Assembly: GCF_013181195.1 (NCBI RefSeq)
Contig: NZ_SMZP01000008.1
Span: 1 to 64,000 of the forward strand
DNA length: 64,000 nucleotides
DNA from: Caulobacter sp. RHG1
GTDB taxonomy: Bacteria > Pseudomonadota > Alphaproteobacteria > Caulobacterales > Caulobacteraceae
Direction of reading: 5' to 3'
Made by a program: the position numbers and the translations under genes. Below the pieces are notes generated by a model. It made no database searches. It was given only the letters and a program-made list of their open reading frames with translations, and was not told where the DNA came from. Positions within the stretch are counted from its first letter, which is position 1, and the number at the start of each line of letters is the position of its first letter. Positions 1 through 7,750 of the stretch are shown here, piece after piece.

Positions 1-58
1 CCAACCGCCCCAGAAACCCGGGAACCGGCCCATCCGTTTAACGCCCGATGTCGGCGGA

Positions 59-93
59 GGCGGCTATCTATCCAACCCCGAATTCCGTGTCAA
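59..93 (-). promoter_or_regulatory. Promoter element 1, leftward, stable-RNA type
   Basis: On the minus strand, TTGACA (93-88) is separated by 17 bases from TAGATA (70-65), followed immediately by the discriminator GCCGCC (64-59). Both hexamers are near the sigma-70 consensus and the spacing is optimal. A GC-rich discriminator is characteristic of stringently controlled rRNA and tRNA promoters. This is the strongest of the five elements and the closest to the left edge. Confidence 0.65.
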
Positions 94-160
94 ATCGTTT
101 TTTACAAAACTTTCCGACCAACCCGCCAGCCAACCCGAAGGCTTTCGGCGGAGCCGGCAG

Positions 161-189
161 CTTCTAAAGAAACTACCGAACCCAGTCAA
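161..189 (-). promoter_or_regulatory. Promoter element 2, leftward
   Basis: Minus-strand TTGACT (189-184), a 17-base spacer, then TAGAAG (166-161), followed by a GC-rich stretch. It repeats the architecture of the neighbouring elements. Confidence 0.5.
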
Positions 190-275
190 GCAACTTTCCG
201 AAGAAAAGTAGAAGCCAGACTGGAGAGAAACACTTCGAAGTTCTTGCGAACTCTTTGGTATTTCTTGGAGGGCGG

Positions 276-304
276 CTTCTAAAGAAGCCAAACCTTCCGG
301 TCAA
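276..304 (-). promoter_or_regulatory. Promoter element 3, leftward
   Basis: Minus-strand TTGACC (304-299), a 17-base spacer, then TAGAAG (281-276) followed by CCGCC. The -10 region lies in a small perfect hairpin (GGCTTC-TAAA-GAAGCC, 274-289). Confidence 0.5.
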
Positions 305-420
305 CCACCCTTTTTACTTTTGATTTCCTGGCGACCAAGGCCGCTTCAGAGCGCAAAAATTACCCAGGACGCGCCACGAGGGAGCGCCGCAAGTTCGAAA
401 GGATTCGATTGAGGCTGCGG

Positions 421-449
421 AACTTAACGATCCACTTTCAGAAACGCAA
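421..449 (-). promoter_or_regulatory. Promoter element 4, leftward (weak)
   Basis: Minus-strand TTGCGT (449-444), a 17-base spacer, then TAAGTT (426-421) followed by CCGCAGCC. It matches the consensus less well than the others and is reported mainly because spacing and discriminator agree. Confidence 0.3.
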
Positions 450-504
450 GCCCCGAAGGGCGAAGGTTCCGTCCGGCGGGCCGTGGCCCCGAAGCGAGGG
501 GCGG

Positions 505-533
505 CTTCTAGAGACCCCTCCCCGCCCCTGCAA
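505..533 (-). promoter_or_regulatory. Promoter element 5, leftward
   Basis: Minus-strand TTGCAG (533-528), a 17-base spacer, then TAGAAG (510-505) followed by CCGCCCC. The -10 and discriminator are the same as in element 3; the -35 is weaker. Confidence 0.4.
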
Positions 534-714
534 CCCTGGAATCGCCAATCCATCCCCAGGCGCCCCATTCCGCTGTGCATGAACGACGTCACCCGAAATG
601 CCCCCGAAGGCGGCAGGGGGACTTGCCTCGAGCCTCCGCCTCCCTCAGAAGGCTGAGCACTTCGAAAGCGCCGCCGTCATAGGCAGCTGCGCTTATATAA
701 GGTGACCGGCGTCC

Positions 715-1146
715 ATGTTGTCCCAGAAGGCGCGTTACGCCCTGCGCGCGATGATCGAACTGGCTCGGGAGAACGGGCAGGTGACCGCCGGCGAGCTGGC
801 CGAGCGCGCCGATGCGCCGCGCAAGTTCCTGGAAGCCATTCTTCTATCTCTGGCGCGCGAGGGCCTGGTGGTCAGCCGGCGCGGCAAGTTCGGCGGCTAT
901 GTGCTGGGCCGCCCGGCCGACCAGATCAATTTCGCCGAGATCATCCGTCTGGTCGACGGCCCCCTGGCCCTGACGCCCTGCGTCAGCCGCACGGCCTTCC
1001 GCCGCTGTGAGGACTGCCGCGACCTGGCGACCTGCGCGCTGCGCGAGGCGCTGCTGCGCGCCCGCGACGCCACGGCCGCGGTGCTGGAAGGCTACAGCGT
1101 CGCCGACGCCGCCCAAGGCGCCGGCGCCGAACTGATCGAAGGCTGA
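715..1146 (+). CDS. Rrf2-family transcriptional regulator, probably Fe-S sensing
   Basis: A 143-residue protein with the Rrf2 winged helix-turn-helix over residues 1-80 (opening LSQKARYALRAMIELA). Its C-terminal half carries cysteines at 89, 98, 101 and 107. IscR, NsrR and RirA ligate an iron-sulfur cluster with three cysteines in this region, so this is probably a cluster-binding sensor rather than a CymR-type regulator without cysteines. The ATG at 715 has a TATATAAGG stretch about 20 bases upstream that could be a -10 region. The gene is alone, convergent with the CBS gene, with no suf or isc genes nearby. Targets cannot be told from context. Confidence 0.88.
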   Translation: MLSQKARYALRAMIELARENGQVTAGELAERADAPRKFLEAILLSLAREGLVVSRRGKFGGYVLGRPADQINFAEIIRLVDGPLALTPCVSRTAFRRCEDCRDLATCALREALLRARDATAAVLEGYSVADAAQGAGAELIEG

Positions 1147-1176
1147 GCGCGCGCTCTATATAGAGACGCCCCCCTC

Positions 1177-1218
1177 CTTGATCCTCGCTCAAGTAGCGAA
1201 GCGATAGCGAGGATCAAG
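1177..1218. repeat. Inverted repeat between convergent genes
   Basis: Perfect 13-base arms (CTTGATCCTCGCT at 1177-1189 and its complement at 1206-1218) enclose a 16-base loop, midway between the convergent Rrf2 and CBS genes. There is no T-run on either side, so it is not a canonical intrinsic terminator, though its position suggests a shared 3'-end structure. A second palindrome, CTCTATATAGAG, lies just upstream at about 1154-1165. Confidence 0.6.
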
Positions 1219-1226
1219 CGCGGGCG

Positions 1227-1658
1227 TCAGCCCGCAGAGATATAAGCCTTGAGGCCGTCGGCTTCGGCCTGGGTTTCGCTGATCTTGTACTTCACCAGGT
1301 CGCCGATCGAGATGATCCCGGCCAGACGCTCGCCGCGCACCACCGGCAGGTGACGGATACGGCGGTCGGTCATTCGCTCCAGCAGAGCATCGACCGTCTC
1401 GTCCGGCTGAGCGAACACCACATTCACCGTCATGCAGCTGGCGATCGGCTTGGTCAGCGCGCCTGCGCCTTCCTTGGCGATCACCCGCACCACGTCGCGC
1501 TCGGACAGGATGCCGACGACGGCCTCCTGCTCGTCGATCACCACCATGGCCCCCACCTTACGCGTATGGAGCAGGGCGGCGGCCGCTCCCACGGTCTCCT
1601 GGGGGGAGGCCGTGAACACGAGGTCACCCTTGGTCTTGAGGATCTGAGATACCAGCAC
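1227..1658 (-). CDS. Two-CBS-domain protein
   Basis: A 143-residue stand-alone CBS pair: CBS1 about residues 10-65 and CBS2 about 76-130, with the typical IRHLPVV strand and GIISIGDLV end. CBS pairs (Bateman modules) bind adenine nucleotides or SAM and act as energy sensors; no effector domain is attached. I chose the GTG at 1658 because an AGGGAGAA ribosome site sits six bases upstream. The longer frame upstream runs through the neighbouring rhomboid gene in the wrong frame. The rhomboid gene lies 77 bases upstream on the same strand, so the two may be cotranscribed. Confidence 0.88.
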   Translation of the reverse strand: MLVSQILKTKGDLVFTASPQETVGAAAALLHTRKVGAMVVIDEQEAVVGILSERDVVRVIAKEGAGALTKPIASCMTVNVVFAQPDETVDALLERMTDRRIRHLPVVRGERLAGIISIGDLVKYKISETQAEADGLKAYISAG

Positions 1659-1735
1659 TGCGCGTTCTCCCTTTTTCTCTGGAGAACAAGGGTCTCGCAA
1701 ACAGGCCCCATGATCAATGGGGTGCGAAAACTTGG

Positions 1736-2386
1736 TCACTCCGGCTTGAAAGCTTCGCCGGTCGGGCCGGCCCAGCGCGCGAACGGCCCGATCATCAGCA
1801 CGCCAGCGACGAAGCCGATCAGGTGCGCTTCCCAGGCCACGCCGCCCGCGCCCATCGTCAGGAGGCTGCCGGTTACGGCCATCACCAGGTTGACGACCAG
1901 CCAGCCAAGGCCCAGCGACAGCACGCGCGGCCCGAACATCGGTCCGACCTGGCCAGGACTGTCCATGACCCGAGCGGCCGCGCCCATCAGGCCAGAGACT
2001 GCGCCCGAGGCGCCGATCACCGCCGCCGTCCGGTCCGGATGGATCGCCGCATAGCCGATCCCGGAGGCGACGCCGCAAGCCAGGTAGAACAGGCAGAAGA
2101 TTCCCCCTCCCCGGCCGTTAAGTCCCAGCAGCCGCGCGACCGGCGCGCCGAACGCCAGGGCGAAGGCGCCGTTCATCAGGGCGTGAACCCAGCTGCCGTG
2201 CACGAACATCATGGTCACGACACCCGTCCAGGCGCCCTCCCAGAAGTCGCGCGGGATCAGGGCCAGCGAGACGACCGTCTCCTGGCTGGCCGACAGCAAC
2301 AGGGCGTGGGTTCCGATGATGGACGCCGCCGCGAGCAAGGCGGGCCAGGGGGCGTTGAAGATCGGCTCGGGGCGCTGGGTCGTCAT
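1736..2386 (-). CDS. Rhomboid-family intramembrane serine protease
   Basis: A 216-residue, six-helix membrane protein. The rhomboid signature GASGAVSG places the catalytic serine at Ser127. The histidine partner is His188 in AHLIGFVAG, followed by the expected small-residue helix packing. An N-terminal helix ending in FVHGSWVHALMN supplies the conserved His and Asn (68 and 72) of the oxyanion region. The size fits the minimal bacterial rhomboid fold without extra domains, so it should be an active inner-membrane protease. The substrate is unknown. ATG at 2386 is chosen because upstream residues are rich in proline and arginine and lack coding bias. Confidence 0.9.
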   Translation of the reverse strand: MTTQRPEPIFNAPWPALLAAASIIGTHALLLSASQETVVSLALIPRDFWEGAWTGVVTMMFVHGSWVHALMNGAFALAFGAPVARLLGLNGRGGGIFCLFYLACGVASGIGYAAIHPDRTAAVIGASGAVSGLMGAAARVMDSPGQVGPMFGPRVLSLGLGWLVVNLVMAVTGSLLTMGAGGVAWEAHLIGFVAGVLMIGPFARWAGPTGEAFKPE

Positions 2387-2521
2387 CGCTCTTCTATCTA
2401 GGCTGCTTCGCGGCGATGCGAAGGGGGCGCCTTGAGACCCTTCGTCGCGTTTTGGGGACGCCGCCACGGCCCTTAACCAATTTTTCGAGACCTTGGGGCT
2501 AGGTGTGAGCCTGTATCTTTT

Positions 2522-2538
2522 TGGCACGGGTGTTGCTT
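2522..2538 (+). promoter_or_regulatory. Sigma-54 promoter for the hfa operon
   Basis: TGGCAC (2522-2527), a 5-base spacer and TTGCTT (2533-2538) match the -24/-12 sigma-54 consensus in sequence and GG-to-GC spacing. The predicted start is about 2550, giving a leader of about 20 bases before hfaA. A TTAACC half-site of the type bound by the cell-cycle regulator CtrA lies 45 bases upstream at 2473-2478. Confidence 0.7.
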
Positions 2539-2571
2539 GCCGCTCCGTGTCGACAGTTCTCGGAGCCTCTC

Positions 2572-3015
2572 ATGGCCTGGCATCGGAAGAATAAGACCCG
2601 CGCGGCGGCTCTCGCCGTCGTCGTGGTGATGAGCGCGGGCGGGGTCGCCCAAGCGCAATCGATGTCGACCAACTCGGCCTCGTTCAACGCCGGCTACGGC
2701 CGCAGCTCGGGCCAGGAGAACCGCATGGTCGACTATTCGACCCGCGACGTGAACGGCAACCGGGTGATCGTCGACGGCGTCATGCTGACCGGCGCGGACC
2801 AGAGCGTCTATTCGTCGAGCCGCAGCTCCGGCTCGCTGGACGCCTATTCGGGCGTAGGCGGCCTTGGCGGCTACGCCGGCTCGACCGCGATCGGCAACAA
2901 CCTGACGGTCATCACCCAGGGCAACAACAACACGGTCATCGTCAACTCCAGCCAGGTGAACAACGGCAACGTCTCCGCCGGCTCGAACGTCGTGAAGGGC
3001 GGTACCGCGCAATGA
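2572..3015 (+). CDS. hfaA: Holdfast attachment protein HfaA
   Basis: HfaA is a small, curli-subunit-like secreted protein that helps anchor the adhesive holdfast to the stalk envelope in Caulobacterales. The 147-residue product has a signal peptide (about residues 1-29, ending AQAQS). The C-terminal third is rich in Asn, Gln and Val in an alternating pattern (for example NNLTVITQGNNNTVIV), as in CsgA/CsgB-type amyloid repeats. The ATG at 2572 follows a CGGAG ribosome site. A longer upstream frame is rejected because it would start inside the sigma-54 promoter. The stop overlaps hfaB by ATGA, so the two are translationally coupled. Confidence 0.93.
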   Translation: MAWHRKNKTRAAALAVVVVMSAGGVAQAQSMSTNSASFNAGYGRSSGQENRMVDYSTRDVNGNRVIVDGVMLTGADQSVYSSSRSSGSLDAYSGVGGLGGYAGSTAIGNNLTVITQGNNNTVIVNSSQVNNGNVSAGSNVVKGGTAQ

Positions 3016-4025
3016 ACCTGAAGCGCACAGCTCTTGTGCTGACCCTGATGGGCGCCACGGCGTTGGCCGGTTGCGGCAGCGTGCCGGTGGCCTCGACGGC
3101 CGGCAACTACGCCACGCCGATCGGCACCGCGCCGGTCACGGCCAACCCCACCGACTATTCGGCGGCGCTGGTCTGCCTGAACCAGTACGCCCGCGCCAAC
3201 CACGTGGCCGCCCCGCGCGTCGCCATCGGCCGCATCGCCGACTACACCGGCAAGGAAGAGTCCGACGGCTCGGGCCGCAAGGTCACGCAGGGCGCCTCGC
3301 TGATGGCGTTCTCGGCCTTCGCCAAGGCCGGCATGCCGATGGTCGAGCGCTTCGACACCTCGGTGTCGGAGTTCGAGCTGAAATACGCCAACAACAAGCT
3401 GATCTCGGACCGTCCCAACGCCGCGCCCGACGCGCCGGCGGACTTCCGCAAGATCCTGGCCGGCCAGGTGCCGGGCTCGGACTTCTATGTGGTCGGCGGC
3501 ATCACCGAGCTGAACTACAACATCCGCTCGCAAGGCATCGACGCCTATGCCGGCGACAAGGACACCGACGGGCTGAAGGGCAACTTCCGCCGCCGGGTGT
3601 TCGTCATGAACATCGCCCTGGACCTGCGGATGGTGAACACCCGTACGCTGGAGGTGGTGGACGTCATCTCCTACCAGAAGCAGGTCGTCGGCCGTGAGAT
3701 CAGCGCCGGCGTCTTCGACTTCCTCAATGGCAACCTGTTCGACATCTCGGCCGGCCGCGGGGCTCTGGAGCCCATGCAGCTGGCGGTGCGCGCCCTGATC
3801 GAGCGCGCCACCGTCGAGATGTCGGCCAACCTGTACGGCATGCCGGGTCCGCAGAGCTGCCTGCGTTACGACCCGTTCGGCGACGCCACGGTCGGCCAGA
3901 CCGGCGCCTTCACGCCCGCTTACGACAATCTGGGAACGAACAATGCGCAAACCCGCGATGACCCGTCTCGCTGGAACGCTCGCCGCGATCCCGATATCCG
4001 TGATGCTAAGCGGGGTCGCTACTAG
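3012..4025 (+). CDS. hfaB: Holdfast anchor lipoprotein HfaB (CsgG family)
   Basis: HfaB is the CsgG-like outer-membrane secretion pore of the holdfast anchor and is needed to export HfaA and HfaD. The 337-residue product has a lipoprotein signal with lipobox LAGC (Cys21). CsgG-type core sequence follows, including VAIGRIADYTGK and the membrane-hairpin region rich in SRxN and GIDAYAGDKD. The C-terminal tail after about residue 290 is polar and variable. The gene overlaps hfaA by 4 bases and hfaD by 83 bases, a tight operon. Confidence 0.93.
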   Translation: MNLKRTALVLTLMGATALAGCGSVPVASTAGNYATPIGTAPVTANPTDYSAALVCLNQYARANHVAAPRVAIGRIADYTGKEESDGSGRKVTQGASLMAFSAFAKAGMPMVERFDTSVSEFELKYANNKLISDRPNAAPDAPADFRKILAGQVPGSDFYVVGGITELNYNIRSQGIDAYAGDKDTDGLKGNFRRRVFVMNIALDLRMVNTRTLEVVDVISYQKQVVGREISAGVFDFLNGNLFDISAGRGALEPMQLAVRALIERATVEMSANLYGMPGPQSCLRYDPFGDATVGQTGAFTPAYDNLGTNNAQTRDDPSRWNARRDPDIRDAKRGRY

Positions 4026-5187
4026 CCAGACCACCGGGTCCGGCGAAGTTCTCAACAGCCAGATCAATCTGAGCGAGATCTTCTCGGAGCAGACGCTCAA
4101 CGTTCAGACCGTAACCGAAGGCGTCACCGCCAGCACCTTGGCGCACGCCAACGGCGTCTCGGTGGGCGTGACCAACGCCGACGCCTCGATCACCTCCGAC
4201 CAGGTCAATCAGGGCGCGGTCTACGGCCACACCGTGGCCAATATCGGCGCGGACGCCGGCGCGGCGAGCGCCGTGCGCACCACCGCGGTCGGCAACTCGG
4301 CCGCCTTTGGAGCCTCGAACGGCACGGTCTCGGGCTTCTCGGTGCAGACCAATACGGCGGAAGTCACCGCGCGGGGCCAGGTCGAGGCCGAGCAGGCCAG
4401 CGCCGCCGACCTGACCGTCTCCACGCTGGCCATGGGCAACACCCAGGGCGTGACCCTGGACAACAGTTCGGCCGGCGCACGGATCACCCAGTCCAACCAG
4501 GCCAATGTCCTGGCCGATGGCGGGGCGATCGTTCAGTACGTTTCGGGGACCAGCGCCGTCACGGCCACAACGACAGGCAACAACATCAACGTCGCGGGCG
4601 GCAACCAGTCGGCCGCCCGTCTGATCACCGACCAGGCCAACACCGCCGACGTCACCCAGGCCAGCAAGTTCACCGCCTACGGCAACAGCTACCTGACGGC
4701 GACCATGGCCACGGCCACCGGCAACAATCTGTCGGCCGACAACGAAGGCCCGCTGCTGGACGTCGCGTCCCACCAGTGGAACACCTCGTACGTCCGGGGC
4801 CAAGCGGAGGGCTCCTCGTATCAGTTCGGCGCGGCCCAGACCGGGGCCTATGCGATCGGCAACTCTTCGCAGGTCAACAATGTCGGGACCGAGGTCGTCC
4901 TCGACAACCTGCAGACCAACACCGGCGGCGGCGTCGAGGCCGTGGCCCGGTTCGAAGGCGCCGAGGGTTACGACGCAGTGACCACCGCCACCGCCATGGG
5001 CAATGCGGTCAGCAGCTACGCCTGCTCGCGCTGCAACGCCCGCATGACCGTGACCAACACTCAGAACAACAGCGCCGACATCGGCGCCTCCTCGTCGACG
5101 ACGATTTCGTCCAGCGGCCGCCAGGTCACGGGCGTCTCGACGGCGATCGGGAACAACGCCGGCTTCACGGTCGGCTCGCCCTACTAG
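3943..5187 (+). CDS. hfaD: Holdfast attachment protein HfaD
   Basis: HfaD is the large surface-exposed anchor protein of the holdfast and depends on HfaB for secretion. The 414-residue product has an N-terminal signal (about 1-28) followed by degenerate beta repeats rich in Asn, Thr, Ser and Ala (recurring AxGN and QxNxA patterns), consistent with an amyloid or beta-solenoid adhesin. Near the C-terminus is an unusual CSRC motif (Cys361 and Cys364), the only cysteines seen. The ATG at 3943 follows GGGAACGA; an internal ATG at 3958 (MTRLAG) is an alternative that gives a more typical signal peptide. The hfaC ATPase gene is not in this window. Confidence 0.9.
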   Translation: MRKPAMTRLAGTLAAIPISVMLSGVATSQTTGSGEVLNSQINLSEIFSEQTLNVQTVTEGVTASTLAHANGVSVGVTNADASITSDQVNQGAVYGHTVANIGADAGAASAVRTTAVGNSAAFGASNGTVSGFSVQTNTAEVTARGQVEAEQASAADLTVSTLAMGNTQGVTLDNSSAGARITQSNQANVLADGGAIVQYVSGTSAVTATTTGNNINVAGGNQSAARLITDQANTADVTQASKFTAYGNSYLTATMATATGNNLSADNEGPLLDVASHQWNTSYVRGQAEGSSYQFGAAQTGAYAIGNSSQVNNVGTEVVLDNLQTNTGGGVEAVARFEGAEGYDAVTTATAMGNAVSSYACSRCNARMTVTNTQNNSADIGASSSTTISSSGRQVTGVSTAIGNNAGFTVGSPY

Positions 5188-5281
5188 AGCTGGAGACCTG
5201 ACGGCATCACGCGAACCGCAAGCCACTTCGCTCGAAAAATGCTCTAGAGACCAAGGCCCCGTTTGGGCTTGGAGTGCTCTG

Positions 5282-5941
5282 ATGACTTTCCGTTGGTTCG
5301 CGGCGCTTGCCGTGTCGCTCGCAACCTTGACCGCCTTCGGTCCGGCTACCGCCAGCGACGTCGGGACGTCGACCCTGCGCACGCCCATCGCCGCCGAGTA
5401 TGGCTTCAAGGACCTGCTTCGCGACCCCGGCACGCCGCGCGCCGGACCGACGGACGCCGACGTCACCATCATCATGTATGCCGACTACAACTGCGGCTAC
5501 TGCAAACGGATGGAGCCGGTGCTGGTCAACGCCCTGAAGGCGGACCGCCGCCTGGCCGTCGTTCACAAGGAATGGCCGATCTTCGGCGACGTGTCCGAGC
5601 ATGCCGCACGGGTGGCGCTGGCGGCCAACTATCAGGGCCAGTACCCTGCGGTGCATCGCGCCTTCATGTTCTCCCCGACCCGGCTGAGCGACAAGGCGAC
5701 CGTGGAGGCCATCGCCAAGCAGTCCGGCGTCGACTGGGCCCGCCTGACCCGCGATCTGAAGACCCATGCGAGCGACATCGACGCCATCCTCAAGCGCAAT
5801 GAGCGCGAAGCGATGCTGCTGTCGCTGCAGGGTACGCCAGGCCTGGTGATCAACGGCTACCTGGTTCCAGGCGCGCTCACCGACGAGCAGTTGAAAACCC
5901 TGGTCCAGAAGATCCGCGCATCGCAGAAGCCGGCGGCCTGA
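5282..5941 (+). CDS. DsbA-family periplasmic thiol oxidoreductase
   Basis: A 219-residue periplasmic thioredoxin-fold protein with a signal peptide ending near residue 25. The active site is CGYC (Cys71-Cys74) and the cis-proline loop is GTPGLVI (Pro186), with a helical insertion between them as in DsbA/Com1-type proteins. It likely introduces or reshuffles disulfides in secreted proteins. It lies 94 bases after hfaD on the same strand; no terminator is visible between them, so cotranscription is possible. Confidence 0.9.
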   Translation: MTFRWFAALAVSLATLTAFGPATASDVGTSTLRTPIAAEYGFKDLLRDPGTPRAGPTDADVTIIMYADYNCGYCKRMEPVLVNALKADRRLAVVHKEWPIFGDVSEHAARVALAANYQGQYPAVHRAFMFSPTRLSDKATVEAIAKQSGVDWARLTRDLKTHASDIDAILKRNEREAMLLSLQGTPGLVINGYLVPGALTDEQLKTLVQKIRASQKPAA

Positions 5942-5947
5942 AGCGGC

Positions 5948-6673
5948 CTACTCGGCGTTGACGACGTTGTAGCGCTGAAGTTCTTCGCTGCTCAGACAGC
6001 GCAGGGTCGACTTGTCGCTGCCCGAGAAGGTGTCGGCCTTCTGCTGGTACATGACCTCGGTCAGCAGGCGGCGCGAGATGCCCATGCGGATCAGGAAGTC
6101 GTTCTCCTCGGTCGCCAGCAAGGCCGAGGCCTGCTCGCGGCGGGCGATGTTGTTCAGGGTCATGTTCGAGTCGTTGCCCTTGCGGGTGACGTCGACATAG
6201 GCCTGGTAGTCCGTGCTGGCCGTGATCGTGAACATGTGCACGGCGAAGGCCGCGCCCTCGTCGATCGTGCGGATCGCCCCGCCCATGAAGGCAAAGTTGC
6301 AGGCGCTGGCGCAGCCCCAGCCGTTGGGCACACGCGTCGGCACGCCCATGGCGCGGATCATCTTGCCGATCTTCAGCCCCTCAGCCGCGTCGCCGCCGCT
6401 AGAGCCGATCCAGACCTCGTCGATCGGATCGCGGCTCTCTTCCAGCGCGCGCTCCAGCTTGTCGGCGGCGCCGGGCACGATCGCCCCGCTGAACTTGACG
6501 ACACGACGGCCATCCACCTTGGCCGACTGCACCTGCACCGGGCCAGATAGCGGACCGAACACCTTCTGGATGCTGGGGCATGTGGGATTGTCGGCGTCGG
6601 GCGTGTTGGCGCGAGCCGCGCCAGCGCCGAGCAGGAGGACAGAACAGGCGGCCAGGAGGACGGATGTCTTCAT
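5948..6673 (-). CDS. Periplasmic ClpP/crotonase-fold protein (COG3904-like)
   Basis: A 241-residue secreted protein with a signal peptide ending near ARAN (residue 23). It has the ClpP-like pattern of the COG3904 group: a glycine-rich strand-turn (IGSSGGDAAEG, 89-99), then GCASAC with candidate nucleophile Ser123 flanked by Cys121 and Cys125, then candidate His146 in AVHMF. These suggest a serine-protease-like active site, but catalysis has not been shown for most of this group. The ATG at 6673 precedes a clear signal peptide. It is followed on the same strand, upstream, by the small secreted gene at 6688. Confidence 0.75.
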   Translation of the reverse strand: MKTSVLLAACSVLLLGAGAARANTPDADNPTCPSIQKVFGPLSGPVQVQSAKVDGRRVVKFSGAIVPGAADKLERALEESRDPIDEVWIGSSGGDAAEGLKIGKMIRAMGVPTRVPNGWGCASACNFAFMGGAIRTIDEGAAFAVHMFTITASTDYQAYVDVTRKGNDSNMTLNNIARREQASALLATEENDFLIRMGISRRLLTEVMYQQKADTFSGSDKSTLRCLSSEELQRYNVVNAE

Positions 6674-6687
6674 CGCGTCGGAGCCTA

Positions 6688-7218
6688 CTACGGAGCGGCG
6701 GCCAGGGTGAAGCCCGTCGCGCCCACCGCGCGGCACAGAGTCTTGGTGACCGTGGTCTCCTCGCCGCTGATGATCACCACGTCGCGCACGGCGCGGCACA
6801 GGGAGCCGTCGGCGCGCTTGGTTTCGCTCATCACCGACGAACGACCGCTGACGTCCGGACGGCTGGTCGAGGTCCACTGCGCCTGGGCGCCGACACCCTG
6901 GGTGACGACGCTCTGGGTGGCGGTGGCGGCGGCGGTCTGTTCGCCCGGATTCAGCAGGCAGGCGATCTTGTCGGTCAGCAAAGCGCCAATCACCAGTCCG
7001 ACGACTTCCGCATTCTTGATGCCGGCCTTCTTGGCGGCGAGCGAAGCGCCAGCGGTGACGCCCGCGCCCAAGGCGGCGTTACCCGATGCGCACGGCGCGC
7101 TCTTGGCCGCGCCGGAAGCCAGCTGGGCCAAATTCTGCGGAAACGGCGCAGCCTGCGCACTAGTGCTGACAACACTGATGGCGACCAGGGAGATCACGGC
7201 GGCGGAAAGACGCGACAT
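6688..7218 (-). CDS. Secreted protein with CRAV...LCRA C-terminal domain
   Basis: A 176-residue protein of unknown function. A signal peptide (1-23, ending AQA) is followed by a glycine/alanine-rich amphipathic segment (about 45-90) resembling a glycine-zipper membrane region. A C-terminal domain of about 45 residues (about 126-170) has the pattern CRAV-x3-VIISGEE-x5-TLCRA. The same domain forms almost all of the mature product of the next gene upstream (7422-7685). The two cysteines of the domain could form a disulfide. ATG at 7218 follows GGAGCCC. Cotranscription with 5948-6673 (14 bases downstream) is likely. Confidence 0.75.
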   Translation of the reverse strand: MSRLSAAVISLVAISVVSTSAQAAPFPQNLAQLASGAAKSAPCASGNAALGAGVTAGASLAAKKAGIKNAEVVGLVIGALLTDKIACLLNPGEQTAAATATQSVVTQGVGAQAQWTSTSRPDVSGRSSVMSETKRADGSLCRAVRDVVIISGEETTVTKTLCRAVGATGFTLAAAP

Positions 7219-7281
7219 CAGGCGGGCTCCATCATTTGATAGCCGGTTAGATCGTGCGCGAGGTATCGATCGAACGCCGTC

Positions 7282-7325
7282 ATGTGTCGAGGTCTAGACG
7301 CGCCAAAAGACGACGATGCGACAAC
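7282..7325 (-). promoter_or_regulatory. Upstream block shared with the 7422 paralogue, copy A
   Basis: Contains ATGTGTCGAG (7282-7291) and TGCGACAAC (7317-7325, plus-strand notation), exactly 26 bases apart. The same two words occur with identical spacing upstream of the paralogous gene (copy B), at a similar distance from each start codon. It probably contains the promoter. Confidence 0.5.
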
Positions 7326-7421
7326 TTGCCCCGCAAGCACGTGGACGGGTTCTGAGGGCTACCGAAAATGGGGTTCAAGCCCGGAGCGCCGCCGCCTTTG
7401 CCCAAGCCGCGATCAAGCGTC

Positions 7422-7685
7422 TTACGAAACCGGAGTGAAAGCGGTCGAACCGGAAGCACGGCACAGGGTCCGGGTGATCTTGGCCTCTTCGCCGCCGATG
7501 ATGATGATCTCGCGGACGGCGCGGCAGTTGGCGCCGTCCGGGCGCTTGCTCTCGTTCAGAACCGACGTGACGCTGGCGACATCCGGGCGGCCGCCAGCCG
7601 GAACGGCGGCGCGGGCTGTCCCTGCGCTGAACGCAGTCAGGGCAACCAGGGTCAGCGTGATCAGGGCGGCGGCGGAACGCGACAT
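7422..7685 (-). CDS. Small secreted paralogue, CRAV...LCRA domain only
   Basis: An 87-residue protein with a signal peptide (about 1-26) and one C-terminal domain matching that of the 6688-7218 product (CRAVREIIIIGGEE, then TLCRASG). I recognise no named family. The start is the ATG at 7685 because a TTTGGAG ribosome site lies nine bases upstream; a TTG five codons earlier would sit inside that site. It is tandem with its paralogue but separated by about 200 bases that include copy A of a conserved upstream block, so each gene seems to have its own promoter. Confidence 0.72.
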   Translation of the reverse strand: MSRSAAALITLTLVALTAFSAGTARAAVPAGGRPDVASVTSVLNESKRPDGANCRAVREIIIIGGEEAKITRTLCRASGSTAFTPVS

Positions 7686-7750
7686 CGAACTGAACTCCAA
7701 ATGATCGTGATCAATTAAATAGTGTGCGATCTGTTATCGAGCGATCATGA

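Larger units (their letters stand above)
1..714. other. Gene-free region with leftward promoter array
   Basis: No convincing protein-coding frame occupies this stretch; the two modest minus-strand frames lack a ribosome site and Caulobacter-like third-position GC. Its base composition, near 50% GC over roughly 60-360, is clearly lower than the rest of the window. On the minus strand it holds several TTGAC-N17-TAGA-type promoter elements, each followed by a GC-rich discriminator, all pointing out of the left edge. This suggests the upstream control region of a highly expressed stable-RNA operon, but the transcribed gene is outside the window. Confidence 0.6.

Noticed and set aside
4006..5475. 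Long minus-strand frame opposite hfaD
   Set aside because: It is the antisense shadow of a GC-rich repetitive gene; no ribosome site or recognisable domain, and hfaD on the plus strand is clear.
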